Source: Miscanthus floridulus (taxonomy: Eukaryota; Streptophyta; Magnoliopsida; Poales; Poaceae). Taken from it: a stretch of DNA of 64,000 nucleotides. The stretch is from assembly GCF_019320115.1 (NCBI RefSeq), contig NC_089584.1, positions 78,187,260-78,251,259 of the forward strand, given 5' to 3'. The notes beneath the pieces were generated by a model. It searched no databases. It saw nothing but the letters and a program-made list of their open reading frames with translations, and was not told where the DNA came from. A program made the position numbers and the translations under genes. Of this stretch, positions 45,480 through 56,480 are shown in pieces. Position 1 is the first letter of the stretch. The number at the start of each line of letters is the position of its first letter.

Positions 45480-45634
45480 TATAGGGACGATTCTAGAATG
45501 AACCGTCCCTATAAATAAATTTATAGAGACATTGCATGATTTGTAGAGATGATTTAATAGAGGCGGCTGGCCAATCTCCTCTATAAAATATTACGAGCCG
45601 TCCTAAAAAATTAAAAAATGTTTATGTACTAGTG
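45480..45634. repeat. Right subterminal region and terminus of the CACTA element
   Basis: It contains degenerate palindromes (tatagggacgattc...gaaccgtccctata at about 45480-45515, and gaggcggctggcc with later gagccgtcc) and ends with tgtactagtg at 45625-45634, the complement of a CACTAGTACA end. Confidence 0.75.
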
Positions 45635-45637
45635 TCG

Positions 45638-47820
45638 GATCGGCCAGCATGTCGATCGTGCGTGCAATGTGCATCCGCGTGCCGCTGCGCTAGCTTGCCG
45701 TCGTCCGCGCTGCTCGTTCGGCGAGCGGAGACAAAGCACCTTCGGCGGCACGGCACCGGTGCACGCCGCGGAAACACCTACAGATCGATCGACGCCGCGC
45801 GGGGCGTACGTACGTACATTCGTGTGCGTGTCACGCCTGGATCGTATGTCTAGAGCGAGCACGAGGAGAGGCGTGGCGTGCGCGAAGACGACGACGCACG
45901 GCACAGCAGCGAGGTTTGCCGTTTCGGGGGCGCAGGCACACAGGCAGGGAGGAGTATGGCTCGCGCGCGCGGCTGTTGCGGGCGCGGCACGGCCGGGCCG
46001 GCGCGCGGGCAATGATGCAGCATGCGCGCGCGGCGTGCCCGCTGGCTGACGTGACGACGCCCAGCGTGGGCCGCCGCGCGGCTGACGGGGGACGACACGA
46101 TGCATGCATGTGTCCGTGTACGTGCACCCACACCCACACCCACACCCACGGCTGTGCCAAACTGCTGCTGCCAATGCTTCCACATCGTCCAGGCCGCGCG
46201 CTACATACGTCGTTTTATGAGTTGCTAAACCATAGGCGCCTGAATTTTGCTTGCTTTTCAGGCGACGAACATCATCCATCTAATCTAAATCCAACGATCG
46301 CTACTCATCCTCATCCTTAGGACTAAGCACCTTCTCCCTTGCTGCTAGTTCATTTTCACTTTCAGGCACCTGTAGGATAGGAAATGTGTCGTTTTATTTA
46401 GTCCGTGCAATCACTCTTTCGTGCCTGTCTGGTTCACATCCGTAACAAATCTCGATAATTATTAGCGTATGTAGTGGACGTGGAGTTACTGGATCGCTCA
46501 ATGATCTATTAAAACGTTTTTGGCTGCTTGGTATATTATTTCCCCACGTTCTAGAGAATCTAGACCACACGGCATACCAAAAGGTACGGTGAAGTTAAAC
46601 AAACTCCTGATAGTTCAACTAAAAAAAGAAAAAAAAAATAGTGGCTTTGTAACGTGTCATCATGTAGAGCAATAACCGTGTTGGTGGGCCAGTAAATTTT
46701 AGTAAAATTCATTCAACTCGGGGGAGAAAACAAATGAACAACTTATGTATATGAATGTGACGGAACGTCAACAAACATCGTACTAGTACAATCATTCCCG
46801 TTGCAACAACATCTCTCTACCGTGATTAATTTCACCCGCTTATTAGGATGATAGGATGACAGGGACGGTGTGCCGACCTGAACTGTCATGCTAAATGGTA
46901 CGTACCTACTACTACTATTTCTGCCACGTCAACGTCTCGCTACCAGCAGCAACTCCATCGTCATCTAAAAACAAAACCAAAAAAAATGGCCGATGACCCC
47001 AGAGGAAATAGTGCACTTTTTGTTTTTGTCAAGCCCCATGGAAACAAAAGAAAACTCCAAGAGATAAATAGAAATGTGTCGTTAACCGAAACTGGCCCAT
47101 GCAAGGGGTGGCCCACATCCTAGCTGGCGAATATTTTTCCTCCTCCGGTAGTCCCCAACGGGCCACCACACGATCCGGGAACGAAACCCGGTCCCATCCC
47201 ATCCCCCAAGAAGCCCCGCGCGCGACGTCAGCCGTCCGTGGCCGAGCGGACGGGCCCGATCTCTCCCGCGCCCCCACGGCCGTCGGCCGTCGTTGTCCTC
47301 CCCCGGGCTCGCGGTCGCACGCGCCAGTTGGGAGGAATGAGTAGGCTGCCCGTTCTGGGAAGGACGGGCCCGCGTGTCAGACGAAGACGTGGGCCCCTCC
47401 CCCCTCACGCGGGGGTGGAAGTGGAAAGCGCGCCACCGCCACCGGTCATCATAGGACGAGGGAATTTCCGTGCGGGGCCCGGCGCTCTGTCAGCGTCGTA
47501 AAGGCGCGGGGTGGTACGGAGTTCGGTGAGGGAAAAAAAAAAACGTGCCCCATTCGGTCTCGTTTGGGCCACTTGGCCCATGTAGCCCATTCGTTTTATC
47601 ATCGACTTTGAGTGTATTTTAAAAGAGAAATAAAACTTGCAAAATCTGGGAGATGCCAGATGCTGCTTTGAAGAGTACCACAGGATGTCTCGCTAGTTTA
47701 TGGGGTTGTAATGCACGCCGTTCTCATTGCAAATGGCATGGCACGAGTACCCACACTTCACCCATCTTATTCCTTTGTGGCGTAATCAGTCAAATATGGT
47801 ATGAAATGTCCCGCTACAAA
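45638..47820. other. GC-rich flank right of the CACTA element, no gene supported
   Basis: Open frames cross 45629-46320 on both strands, but they owe their length to high GC and share no recognisable domain. Features seen are a cacacc-type simple repeat at about 46124-46149, AT-rich unique-looking DNA at 46320-47080, a second GC-rich patch at 47100-47500, and an A-rich run near 47535. It may be promoter-proximal DNA of a gene outside the window, but I see no start or splice pattern. Confidence 0.4.
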
Positions 47821-47853
47821 TACTTCCCCCATTCTAAATTATATAAAACACTA

Positions 47854-48001
47854 CTTCCTCCATTCTAAATTATATAAAACACTTGAGCTTTTCTACATAT
47901 TTTAATTTTATTATATATTTAAATATATTTATATCTAAGTGCATAGCAAAATTTATGTATCTAAAGAAGCTAAAATATTTTATAATTTAGAACGAAAGAA
48001 G
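47854..48001. mobile_element. Stowaway-like MITE, 148 bp
   Basis: The ends cttcctccattctaaattat and ataatttagaacgaaagaag are inverted copies. TA flanks both sides (47852-47853, 48002-48003). The cttcctcc start resembles the Stowaway terminal consensus ctccctcc. A 31-base copy of its left end lies just outside at 47821-47851. Confidence 0.8.
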
Positions 48002-48140
48002 TAGTAATTAGTTTTTTTAAATGATCACTACCTCTGGAGATACATCTGCTGAGAATCCTTTATTATAGGCGACGCACTATAACTAGCAGGCATGTATAAA
48101 GGAAGCTAAGCAAGCTACTAGAAAAACATATCGCACCAAC

Positions 48141-48355
48141 CCAATTTTGTACGATTTGACCCTATTTTTTTAAAGAAAATTCATGTTTAAACCCTGAGAG
48201 ACCTAAACTGAACTTTAGACCCTGGGGTCGGCGCCATGAATCACGGCGCCGAAGTAACACGTCTCGGCGCCATGTGCATGGCCCTATTTTATATGGAATC
48301 TGATCTGGCACTTACATGGCAAAGAGCTTGGCACCACATATCTCGGCGTCGAGGT
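48141..48355. repeat. Left terminal inverted repeat of the MULE
   Basis: This pairs with 51140-51318. GGCGCC palindromes inside tcggcgccatga words are repeated (48229-48270), giving a CpG-rich zone within AT-rich ends. An insertion of about 35 bases relative to the right copy explains the length difference. Confidence 0.8.
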
Positions 48356-48369
48356 AATAACACTATACC

Positions 48370-50050
48370 CGACTGAAGCCAGCACCACTTCTCTCTCTCT
48401 CTCTCCCTCTCTATCGCGCTCGGCTCGGCCACCTCTCCGCCGCCATCGTCACCGCCGCCGTCGACATCGCCATCGTCCACACCTCCGGCGTTCAACCGGT
48501 CGCCCCCGTGCCATCCCTGGCCACCCTCGTCGCCCCCTTCCCTCCTCCTCCGCGCTGTCCGGCAGTGAGGGCGGCCGGCGGGCCTCCGCCCCCCGCGCGT
48601 TGTGTCGCCCCCTACCCCTCCGGCGCCCGCAACGGCGCCCCGCTCCTCTACGCCGGTGTCCTCGAGCTGCTAGCTCCAGCTTTGCAAGGTATTTTTTTTA
48701 GTTAAGTTAAATTTGTTAGTCTACTTTAGGTAATTTAGTTAGTAAATTTGTTAGAATATTTAGCAAATGTAATTAGGAAATTTAATTACATATAGGTAGA
48801 TAGTTTGTTAGATACTTATTTATTTAGGTAGATACTTAGGAATATATTAATGTAGCTTATTTAGTTAGATTGTTAGACAGATAATTGGGTAGTTAGATAC
48901 TTATTAATTTAGTTAGATAGGTAGTAAATGTAGTTAGCAAATTTTCTTATATAGTTAGAGAGATAGTTAAGCAGTTAGATTCTTATTTATTTAGGTAGAT
49001 AGTTAGGTAATTTAGTTAGCAAATGTAGTTAGATATTGTTGGTAGTTATTTTTTAATAATATACCCGTAATAACTTTGGTGTTGTGCATACCAACTAGAT
49101 GGACAACGTAGTCACCCTATATCATGGAGGAAATGTGGAGGAAAATGTGTTTGGGAATGTCAGTTTTGTTGGATTGCAAAGGTTGCCTCTAATATTTGAT
49201 GATCGGCCTTTGTTTTCTGAGTTGTTTGGTAGGGCTCGTGATGAGCTTGACTACAATTCAAATGCGGATGTCATCTCAGTTGAGGGGTTACTTCACTATG
49301 GTAAATTAGGCCGAATTTTTAGGCGGTTGGTCCCAATTGCATCTGAGGCTCAATGGGACAAATATGTCAAAACTGTCATGAAGAATGAGTTTCAATGCTT
49401 GGATTTGACTGTCCGGAAGTTGTCCAATGTTCCCACTCCACAAGGGTATTCACCCCCTCATGAGTTGTCGCAAGAACCAGAGAATCCGACACCTCCCGAC
49501 CGTCCGTTACCCAACCTTGAGGTGGACGCGAAAGATGTGGTTGTGGTGCCCGATGCTCAATCCACCCGAATGAGGTTGGAATCTATCCTGATGTTCATGC
49601 AAAATGTCGGATTGATGATGTTGTTACTGCCCCTCAAAAGATCTCTTTGACCCAGATCATCCAAATAAGTGTCATAGTAACACTTTAGCTTTCCTTATTC
49701 CTCCTTGATTTCGTTCCTTTGTCTCAATGATATCTATATTTGTGCTTTAAATGCAGGAGACATTCCTGATAATATTGGTTGTCCTCCTATGCCTCCATCA
49801 ACCAACGTGGACCTAGGGTTTATAGCATCTAACAGTGTGGATATTAATATTGTGGATGATGAGGAGCCTTATGGCACAGCAAGAGCTGTTGATTCTGATG
49901 ATGACCGCCCAGTTGTAGCATTGAGCGAAGAAGACATGGAGCTCATCAGACATTTGTGTCCTGATCGTGATCCACTAGTTCATTAATTCAGCGATCTCGG
50001 CCATTCTCAAAATGCTTATGGAGAAGGAAGAGATGACTCGACAACATTGT
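48370..50050 (+). pseudogene. MURA-like transposase gene, N-terminal part only
   Basis: A GC-rich leader (48370-48689) ends at donor gcaag/gtattt. An AT-rich intron full of ttagttagatag words follows. The coding exon starts with ATG at 49099 (MDNVVTLYHGGNVEENVFGN) directly after acceptor aactag. It contains FVGLQRLPLIFDDRP, FSELFGRARDEL and VIRF-like hydrophobic text, shifts frame near 49560 and ends in an intron before 49757. The next exon (GDIPDNIGCPP to PDRDPLVH) is acidic and stops at 49984-49986. The family protein continues with a DNA-binding zinc domain and a DDE core, but here the text breaks off by about 50050. So only the poorly understood N-terminal domain remains. Confidence 0.7.
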
Positions 50051-50086
50051 TCACGAATAAACCATAGAACTAGCAAGTCATGAAGA

Positions 50087-50810
50087 CTACTGAGTACATT
50101 GAGGCCACTTTCCCTTTCTTAGGGCATCAGAATTCTCCTCCATCGCTGCTTTTGCTCGGTGCACACGCTCAAGCTTCTTCTCCCTATACGCAACAGCACG
50201 CCTCCTTTCCTTCACTTTCTTATGCTCCTTTTCTTCTGCCTCCTCTTTACATCTCTTCTCCAAGATCGCCAGGCGCTCTGCATCCCACTCCTTCAGACCT
50301 TACAGAAGCCGCTTCTCTGACTCCTTGATCTCAATGTCGATCCACTGCTAAAAGTCACAGAGCGGTGGAGGGGTCTGCAATACATGCAAATGTTAGGCAC
50401 CAAATAAATCAAGCATTATTTCATATGACACAAAATAATTACTACACAATATCAATTTCTCACCATCAAGTTAATGCGGCGCTGACGAAGTGTAGGCTCA
50501 AAAGTAAAATTGGCACACATCCAATACCTCTGCTTATAGGTTTCCTCTTCTTAAAAAATGTCTACCTTGCAAGGATCACCACAGAAACACATGGGAACTG
50601 AAACACCACTAGACAGAGGCTTTGGGTCGAATGCATTTCCCGTCAACGGGCCCTTTCTACAATTAAACCAATTTCGTTCTAATTACCAAAAGCAATGAAC
50701 AATAAACACTAAACCTAGGGTTTTCCATTTGTTGCACATCAATGAGCCCGTAATAGAACATGATTGACAGAGGTTACCTTGGTTTCACTAGATTTACCAC
50801 GCCTTGACAT
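50087..50810 (-). pseudogene. Convergent second MULE gene: zinc-knuckle/GRF-like protein with coiled-coil tail
   Basis: Three exons fit good splice sites: 50810-50778 (ATG, MSRRGKSSETK, donor AAG/GTAACC), 50656-50464 (acceptor attgtag, donor ATG/GTGAG) and 50374-50087 (acceptor attgcag, stop TAG at 50087-50089). Exon 2 holds PMCFCGDPCKVDIF and RYWMCANFTF, a C-x-C-x3-C plus C arrangement like GRF-type zinc ribbons. Exon 3 is a Lys/Glu-rich helix (KRCKEEAEEKEHKKVKERRR) ending ALRKGKWPQCTQ. Exon 2 has one extra base in a T-run near 50560, and exon 3 has two stops (TAG and TAA), so this copy is inactive. The position is like that of mudrB in maize MuDR, but I see no clear similarity to MURB. Confidence 0.65.
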
Positions 50811-51139
50811 CCTATGGTTGCATAATACAAAAATCAATACTAGCTTAAAACCCTAAGTAATGACGTAATTACAGTTACAAAATACACTTAATATAGACCA
50901 AATCAATGCGTAACAAATGAGGAGGGGAGAGAGAGGATACCTTGCTCTTGAAGATCTATGGATCAAATCAAAGTTTTCAAGGTGCAATTAGTCGATTTCA
51001 AGAGATTGGGTGGGTTGAGAAGAGGAACAACCCGAGATGGAGGAGGAACAAATGGAACAAGCCTCGGATAGAAAAAGTTGGCCGTTTGAATCCAGGCTCG
51101 GCGCCATGATCTGCGGCGCCAAGATCTACGGCATCGACC

Positions 51140-51318
51140 TCGGTGCCGTGACATGTGACGCCGAGCTCTTGCCACGTAAGCGCTAGATCAGATGCCACGC
51201 AAAAAAGGGCCAGCACTGTGATTCATGGCGCCGACCCCAGGGTCCAAAGTTCAGTTTACGTTGTCCAGGGGTCTAAACGTGAATTTTCTAAAAAATGGCT
51301 AAATTGCAAAAAAATAAG
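51140..51318. repeat. Right terminal inverted repeat of the MULE
   Basis: This is the reverse complement of the left end with scattered differences. It lies just upstream of the minus-strand gene starting at 50810 and is likely to carry its promoter, as TIRs do in MuDR. Confidence 0.8.
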
Positions 51319-51328
51319 TCGCACCAAC

Positions 51329-52499
51329 ACTATATAAAAGAAAAACAAAAGAAAAGCATTCCCTTTCCGTCACGTCCTGTTGCATCTTATTTCCTAATTT
51401 TTTTTGTCTCGTTTACGTATTTATATGGAAAAATACAAGGACGGGACAGGAATAAAACAGGGGTTTCCTGTCTTTTTTTTTCATAATCCTGTTTTCTGTC
51501 TCGCTATGTAATATTCATCCTATTTTCAATGAATGAGAGAGATGTCTAACAACTATATATCCTTATGCTATGTTAATACATTTACTAATTACCAATTATG
51601 CTTAATGTGTTAACACACATGACATGCAAGTGAACACTAGACCAATCACTTCATACAATTTTTTTTTCGAGAAATACGTGTATATTTTTGTGTGACTTCA
51701 CAATGCATAATTTTCAGGTTCTCCATCCATATCTATTCGTTTCCATAATTCCATATGTCCAAATATCTTGATCTTATTTTTATCCTGGTTTTACCGATCT
51801 TGATCCCGTTTCCAAAAAGTATATAGCAAGAACGAAAATAGGAAAAGGGTTTTTTTCCATCCATTTCCATCCTTTTTATCCCTACTACATCATCGGATGG
51901 CGGAGGCTTGGATAAGGATCACCGTCGCCAACACGGTCTCAGTTTGGTCCCCACTCCCATGCAGTGTACCGCCTCAGCTCGTACCTTGTGAGAAATGAAC
52001 ATGAATCGTGGCCCGTGGAGGAACAATCGCCTGCCCAAGTCAAGTACTCCTACAACCACACACGACCCTAGGAGACGGACGCACGACACGATACCAGCGC
52101 TCTCCCTCTCGATGAGAGAATGAAAAACGGTAATGCTGGGAGTCACACTTCAGTCTGCGCCAGACGCCCTGTCGGTGGATCCGATGTCCAGAGGCTGTGC
52201 AACACCATGACTTCGCTCCATGACCGGCTCTGCCACGGCTTCCGCGCGCCTCCCTCTCTACCGCGCCTCTCGCCGGTCTTCCTCTCCACCGCCGCCGCGC
52301 CCGCACCGCCGCGGCGTGATCGCCACGCTAGGTCGCACCACCCGACTGTTGTTGTTGCCTCCACCGCGGGCAACACATGCATCTTATCACCGGGGCCATA
52401 CAGTCGCCCGCCCGCTGCCATCCTTCTTCTCCACTGTGACTGCACAGTCAGGATCCCGATGTGCCGTGCTCCGCCCGCCTGGCTGTCATGTTTTGATAA
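51329..52499. other. Non-coding stretch after the MULE
   Basis: Bases 51340-51890 are AT-rich, with ccatttcca and tttccgt words that look like a worn repeat. From 52020 to 52450 the DNA is GC-rich with no conserved frame. It may be the 5' half of the repeat unit that continues at 52500. No gene is supported. Confidence 0.4.
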
Positions 52500-52870
52500 A
52501 AGCGTATGTTTCGAGTGTTTCAGATGGTTGTTGCAAAAAAAGATCGAGATGTTGTATACGTTGTAATGGTTGTATATGTATGTTGCAAAGGTCTGTTACC
52601 AATGTTTCATCTGTGTTTTTCAGACACATGTTGCAATTGTGTTTATCTAGATGTTGCATATGTTTCACACATAGGTTGCATGTGTTTTATCTGGATGTTG
52701 CGTATGGTTGCAATGGTTTTCAAGTATTTTCATGTGTTTTTCAAGTGTTTCAGTAGCATGTTTCAAGTGTTTCATCTGCCTTTAGACGTATGTTGCAACT
52801 GTTGTGTTTAGATGTTTCAAAAGCAGATCGAGTGTTGCATCTCTCCTCATTGCCTTCTGCTGCATCGTCT
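52500..52870. repeat. TGTTGCA/TGTTTCA-rich dispersed repeat
   Basis: The words atgttgca, gtgtttca and tttcaagtgttt recur about every 20-30 bases. The same kind of text is widespread in grass genomes (recollection, not searched). Its superfamily is not clear from this copy; the frames within are not genes. Confidence 0.6.
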
Positions 52871-53989
52871 CAGTGTGTCCTCCTCCAAATGCCGGCAGGG
52901 CATCCATATGACGCCGTGGCCAGATCCTTCTGAATCGGTGACGTCACCCCCTTTCTCTCTTGTCGGAGCGAGCCCCACGTGGAGCACGCGAAACAGATGC
53001 AGCGCGCGGGCGTTCGTCCTAACGTCCCGACGCTAGCACTGCCGAACGAAAAAAAAGTAGCTGCTGTGGACTGAGGAAAAAAAAACACTGGTCCGAGCAA
53101 AGGGCAACGGCAACCGTTGCGGCCCGGCAACGATTTTTCAAAGACAATACAAAGGGGTCCCGCCGCCGAGGCGTCGTGGTTTCTTCCCTTGTTGGGTGTA
53201 GCCCAAGCGTTTCCCGTGTCCGTGCAAGCTGCCAATCCAGAGGTAGCGGAATGCCAGAGTGGGGAATCTCATCTACGGTCTCCGGCCACATGACCGGTGT
53301 GATCTCCTTGAATTATCTCTCATTCCCGTGGTCGTCGTCTCTGTCCTTGTTGCTTTTTTGCTCACATGCTTGCTCACACGCAATTTCAAAGATTTCAATC
53401 GTCAACATTCTTTTTCACAGTCAACTAAATCGAATTACATGTTTTTTCCCTTTTGGGGTACCGAGTACAGGTGCCAGGGGCGATCGGCAAAGGAGGAGGT
53501 GACGAAGACTTTAAATTTATTAAATATGGTATAATATTTTTTTTCACAATAAATCAACGAAAAATATTTTTTAGCCTATCTTTTCAGTGAAACAAACACG
53601 GCCTATAGCACGGCCTAGAAATTGCTGCTTTTGGGTGGGCCAGCGCGACCTAGAATGCTTCACCAGCTCGATCATCAACTGCGGCAAAACCTGCAAAGAT
53701 GAGTTGTAACAAAGCATGTTTCGTCAGGGGCCACTTCCAACCGATAAAACCTTTCGGCCAGGTGGCTTAAGATGCTTGTGTTGTGACTCATATAGCTAGC
53801 TAGCTAGTCATGTTCTCTTTATCTTGATGACTGCTTCGATCGGCAGATAGTTGGTGAGCTTCAACGCACATCAATGAACATAAGTGGCTAGCTTGTAGTT
53901 GTAGCAAAGACTTTTCGTCACCTCTAAACTCCACTATCTTCAGGGAAGCATCTTAATGTTCATCCATCCGTACCTCTACCTGCCGCTAA
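52871..53989. other. Non-coding stretch
   Basis: No coding signal is recognised. A fragment near 53548-53603 (ending gtgaaacaaacacggcc) looks like one end of a MITE family that ends ggccgtgtttg; I did not find its partner. A short gctagctagctag run is at about 53800-53812. Confidence 0.4.
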
Positions 53990-56480
53990 CTTGTCAAAGT
54001 GTGTGTGCGCTATAATTTACAGCTTAGGTTCAGTGAAATAAAAAAAAAGGTATTTCTGTTCACATATAGGCAAACATTTCCTTCATAAAAGCGTCAAATA
54101 TTTAATTGTGCCACAGTACAAATAATCCGCTGACATGATCATCAATTGTTTACCACATATACTTCGCTCACTCACGGACATGTCAACAAGTTAGTATTTG
54201 ACATGGAGATGCAATCATAAGGATCCAGTGTGCATAGTCATTAGAGAGGCGTGGCGCTGTGTAGAAAGATCATCTATCTCTTGCAATAGAAAGATGCTTA
54301 CTGCCAATGCAAGATGCCATGACATTAAGGGGGTAGGTGATGCGTAAAATAAAAGATTTGTGCATATACATATCTGAAAAAATTATACATAGTTGAATTT
54401 GAAAAAATAGTTTTATAGCCACATTTCTGTCGGCTGATGGCAATGTCCGTCGTGAGCTATGTATATGCTTGAAGTGCATATATATCAGTCTATTCGGATG
54501 CACATCTTGCAGTTGTGGCTGCAATGCCTCTCACAATGTCAATGTAGCACCGGCGGCGGTGTCTAGCTGCACCAACAACTACTTTAGCTAAAACGAATAT
54601 GCCCTATCCCTATTATCATTTGATATAAAATTTTAGGCGCCCTGCTAGAGCCGATTAAACTTTAAATTTTTTTAGATCATTGAGATATTCTGATATTAAA
54701 AAGAAACAGAGGTCGCATATATCCGAGGGTACTCTTAACGGGGAAAAGACCATGACTATCTTACGCAATAAAAGACTCGGAACCCATGTGAGATATACAT
54801 ATGAAGTGGAGTAAATGACTAACTTTAACTTCTATAGACATTAGGCATATTTATGGTATATCTAGCACAACCTTTTGTGTTGTATATGAGATGTGCAATT
54901 TCTTTGCGTGATACACTACACAACCCATCATCTGGAAGTTTGGCCATGTACAACTTTACTCTAAATTAAAAATAGAAACAACTCAAATAAACAGAAATAG
55001 TTCACCGTAACACCAACCCTCTTACAAACTACTATTTGAGCATTTCTTAATGATATATGTGGTTAAGCTTGCAATATTTGCTTTGTATCATGAGCTTTGG
55101 TTCAGCTCTGGACAGCATTATCTTGGGGCAAAACCTATCTTTATGTGCATGGATATGTGTCCTAGTTGTGTGATTGTGTCTAGAGCTAAGACAAAGTGTG
55201 TACGGCTAGAAATTACAGCTTATGTTTAGTGAAATGATTGAAGGTATTTTATTCTTTTCCTAGACACATAAAGGCAAATTTTCATTTTAAAAGGATATTT
55301 TATTGTAGCATATACAAATAATGTACTAACTTACAATTACAAATGTTCACTGTGCATGTTGTTTCGCAGCAAGGAAAAAACTCCATTGTGTGATTACACT
55401 TTTTGCTCAGTCACAAACGCATCAAGAAATTTCACTTTGAGATAGAGATAGAACCAAAAGGATACACATTAGAGAGGCTTAGAGCCGTGCAAAGATGATG
55501 CATGTAACTAGAGATTTGCACAAACATATCTAGAATGATATCGGTATATCTTGGATACTCCTTCTGGTTGGTAAAAGAAGTCGTTTTTTACAGCGACACG
55601 GTTTCCAAAGCATAACTTTGACTTCTTATTTTTATTAAAGTATTTTATTAAAAAGTGTTATATGTATATGTTTATGAAAGTATTTTTCAAGACAAATCTA
55701 TTCATGTGGTTTTCACATTTGCAAACTCAACAACTAGAAGTTGTTCATGATTTATATTCTGAATGTTTGACCCAAACCTTGTCCTAACACGACTTCTTTT
55801 ACCAACCTGGAGGGAGTACAAAGTATTGAAAGTTTGATGGCTACCTTTCTGTTGACTCTTGAAGATGTTTGTTGCAAGTTATGCCGGCTGAAACAACAAA
55901 GGTTCGGTGGTGGGTACCGGCTGAAATTTAAATTTTTTCTAGGTTATCGAGTTGTGATATTAGAAACACAAGAGGATGTGTATATTCAATTGCATTATTA
56001 AGAAAACGATCGTATATATCTCGTGCAATAAAAGACTCGGAATTCCAGTAAGATATGCCTATGAAGTGAAGTAAAGCATTAACTCTAGATTTTGTAGATT
56101 AGGCATCTGTGTGGTATATCTATCTAGAAGCTTTATGCTGTGTCATAAGGTGCGCGCAATTACAACACATCATTTGAAAGTTTGCCCACATACAACTATA
56201 CTCTTATTAAAAAAATATAAATATCTCGTACAAAATGATAAAAATAATTCACCACAATACATACCTTCTTAGAAACTACTATTTGAGTTTAGTGTAGTGA
56301 TATGTGGTTAATCTAACAATCTTCGCTTAATTTGTTTCATGAGCTTAATTGGTTCAGTTCTACACGGCACTATCTTGGGGCAAATCGAAGCCATCTTCAT
56401 GAGCATGCATGGCCTGGACATGTATCCTTCCTAGCTGATGTGTGATTGTGTCTAGCTAAGCCAACGTGTGTCCGGCTAAA
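53990..56480. repeat. Old tandem direct duplication, unit about 1.2 kb
   Basis: Unit 1 starts near 53990 (gtcaaagtgtgtgtgcgcta...ttacagcttaggttcagtgaaat). Unit 2 starts near 55190 (gacaaagtgtgtacggcta...ttacagcttatgtttagtgaaat). A third start (ccaacgtgtgtccggctaaa) is at about 56462. Shared landmarks stay in order: gcaataaaagactcgga (54767 and 56026), tatgaagtg.agtaaa (54801 and 56061), actatttgag (55031 and 56278), tatcttggggcaaa (55120 and 56370). Divergence is high. No frame is conserved. Confidence 0.75.
55558..55816. mobile_element. Stowaway MITE, 259 bp
   Basis: Ends ctccttctggttggtaaaag and cttttaccaacctggaggga form an almost perfect inverted pair extending to aagtcgt/acgactt. TA flanks both sides. 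It lies only in unit 2 of the 1.2-kb duplication, so it inserted after the duplication arose. Confidence 0.9.

Larger units (their letters stand above)
14114..45634 (+). mobile_element. CACTA (En/Spm-type) transposon with nested retrotransposons
   Basis: Four features mark it. The right end reads ...tgtactagtg, the reverse complement of a CACTAGTACA terminus. A TNP2-type transposase pseudogene lies at 15333-18830. A second gene ends in a Ulp1-like protease domain (42483-45154). Palindromic GC-rich subterminal repeats (ggggcggctgg...ccgcccc) occur near both ends and internally. The left end is less clear. The string catcacctaaaaaacag at 14114 pairs loosely with the right terminus and is preceded by tcg, matching tcg after the right end (45635-45637), a possible 3-bp target duplication. 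Without nested copies A and B the element would be about 12.7 kb. Both genes are broken, so it is not autonomous. Confidence 0.75.
48141..51318. mobile_element. Mutator-like element (MuDR type), transposase core deleted
   Basis: A perfect direct repeat tcgcaccaac (48131-48140 and 51319-51328) flanks it, the size expected of MULE insertions (9-10 bp). The terminal inverted repeats are long, about 180-215 bases: agaaaattcatgtttaaacc on the left faces gtctaaacgtgaattttct on the right, followed by matching tgaactttagaccctggggt blocks. Inside are a + strand gene with a MURA-like N-terminus and a convergent minus-strand gene. The DNA-binding and catalytic parts of the transposase are missing, so it could move only with help from a relative. 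Confidence 0.9.

Noticed and set aside
45629..46320. Overlapping frames up to 216 codons on both strands
   Set aside because: All three or more frames are open together because the DNA is about as GC-rich as a CpG island; no codon pattern or domain favours one.
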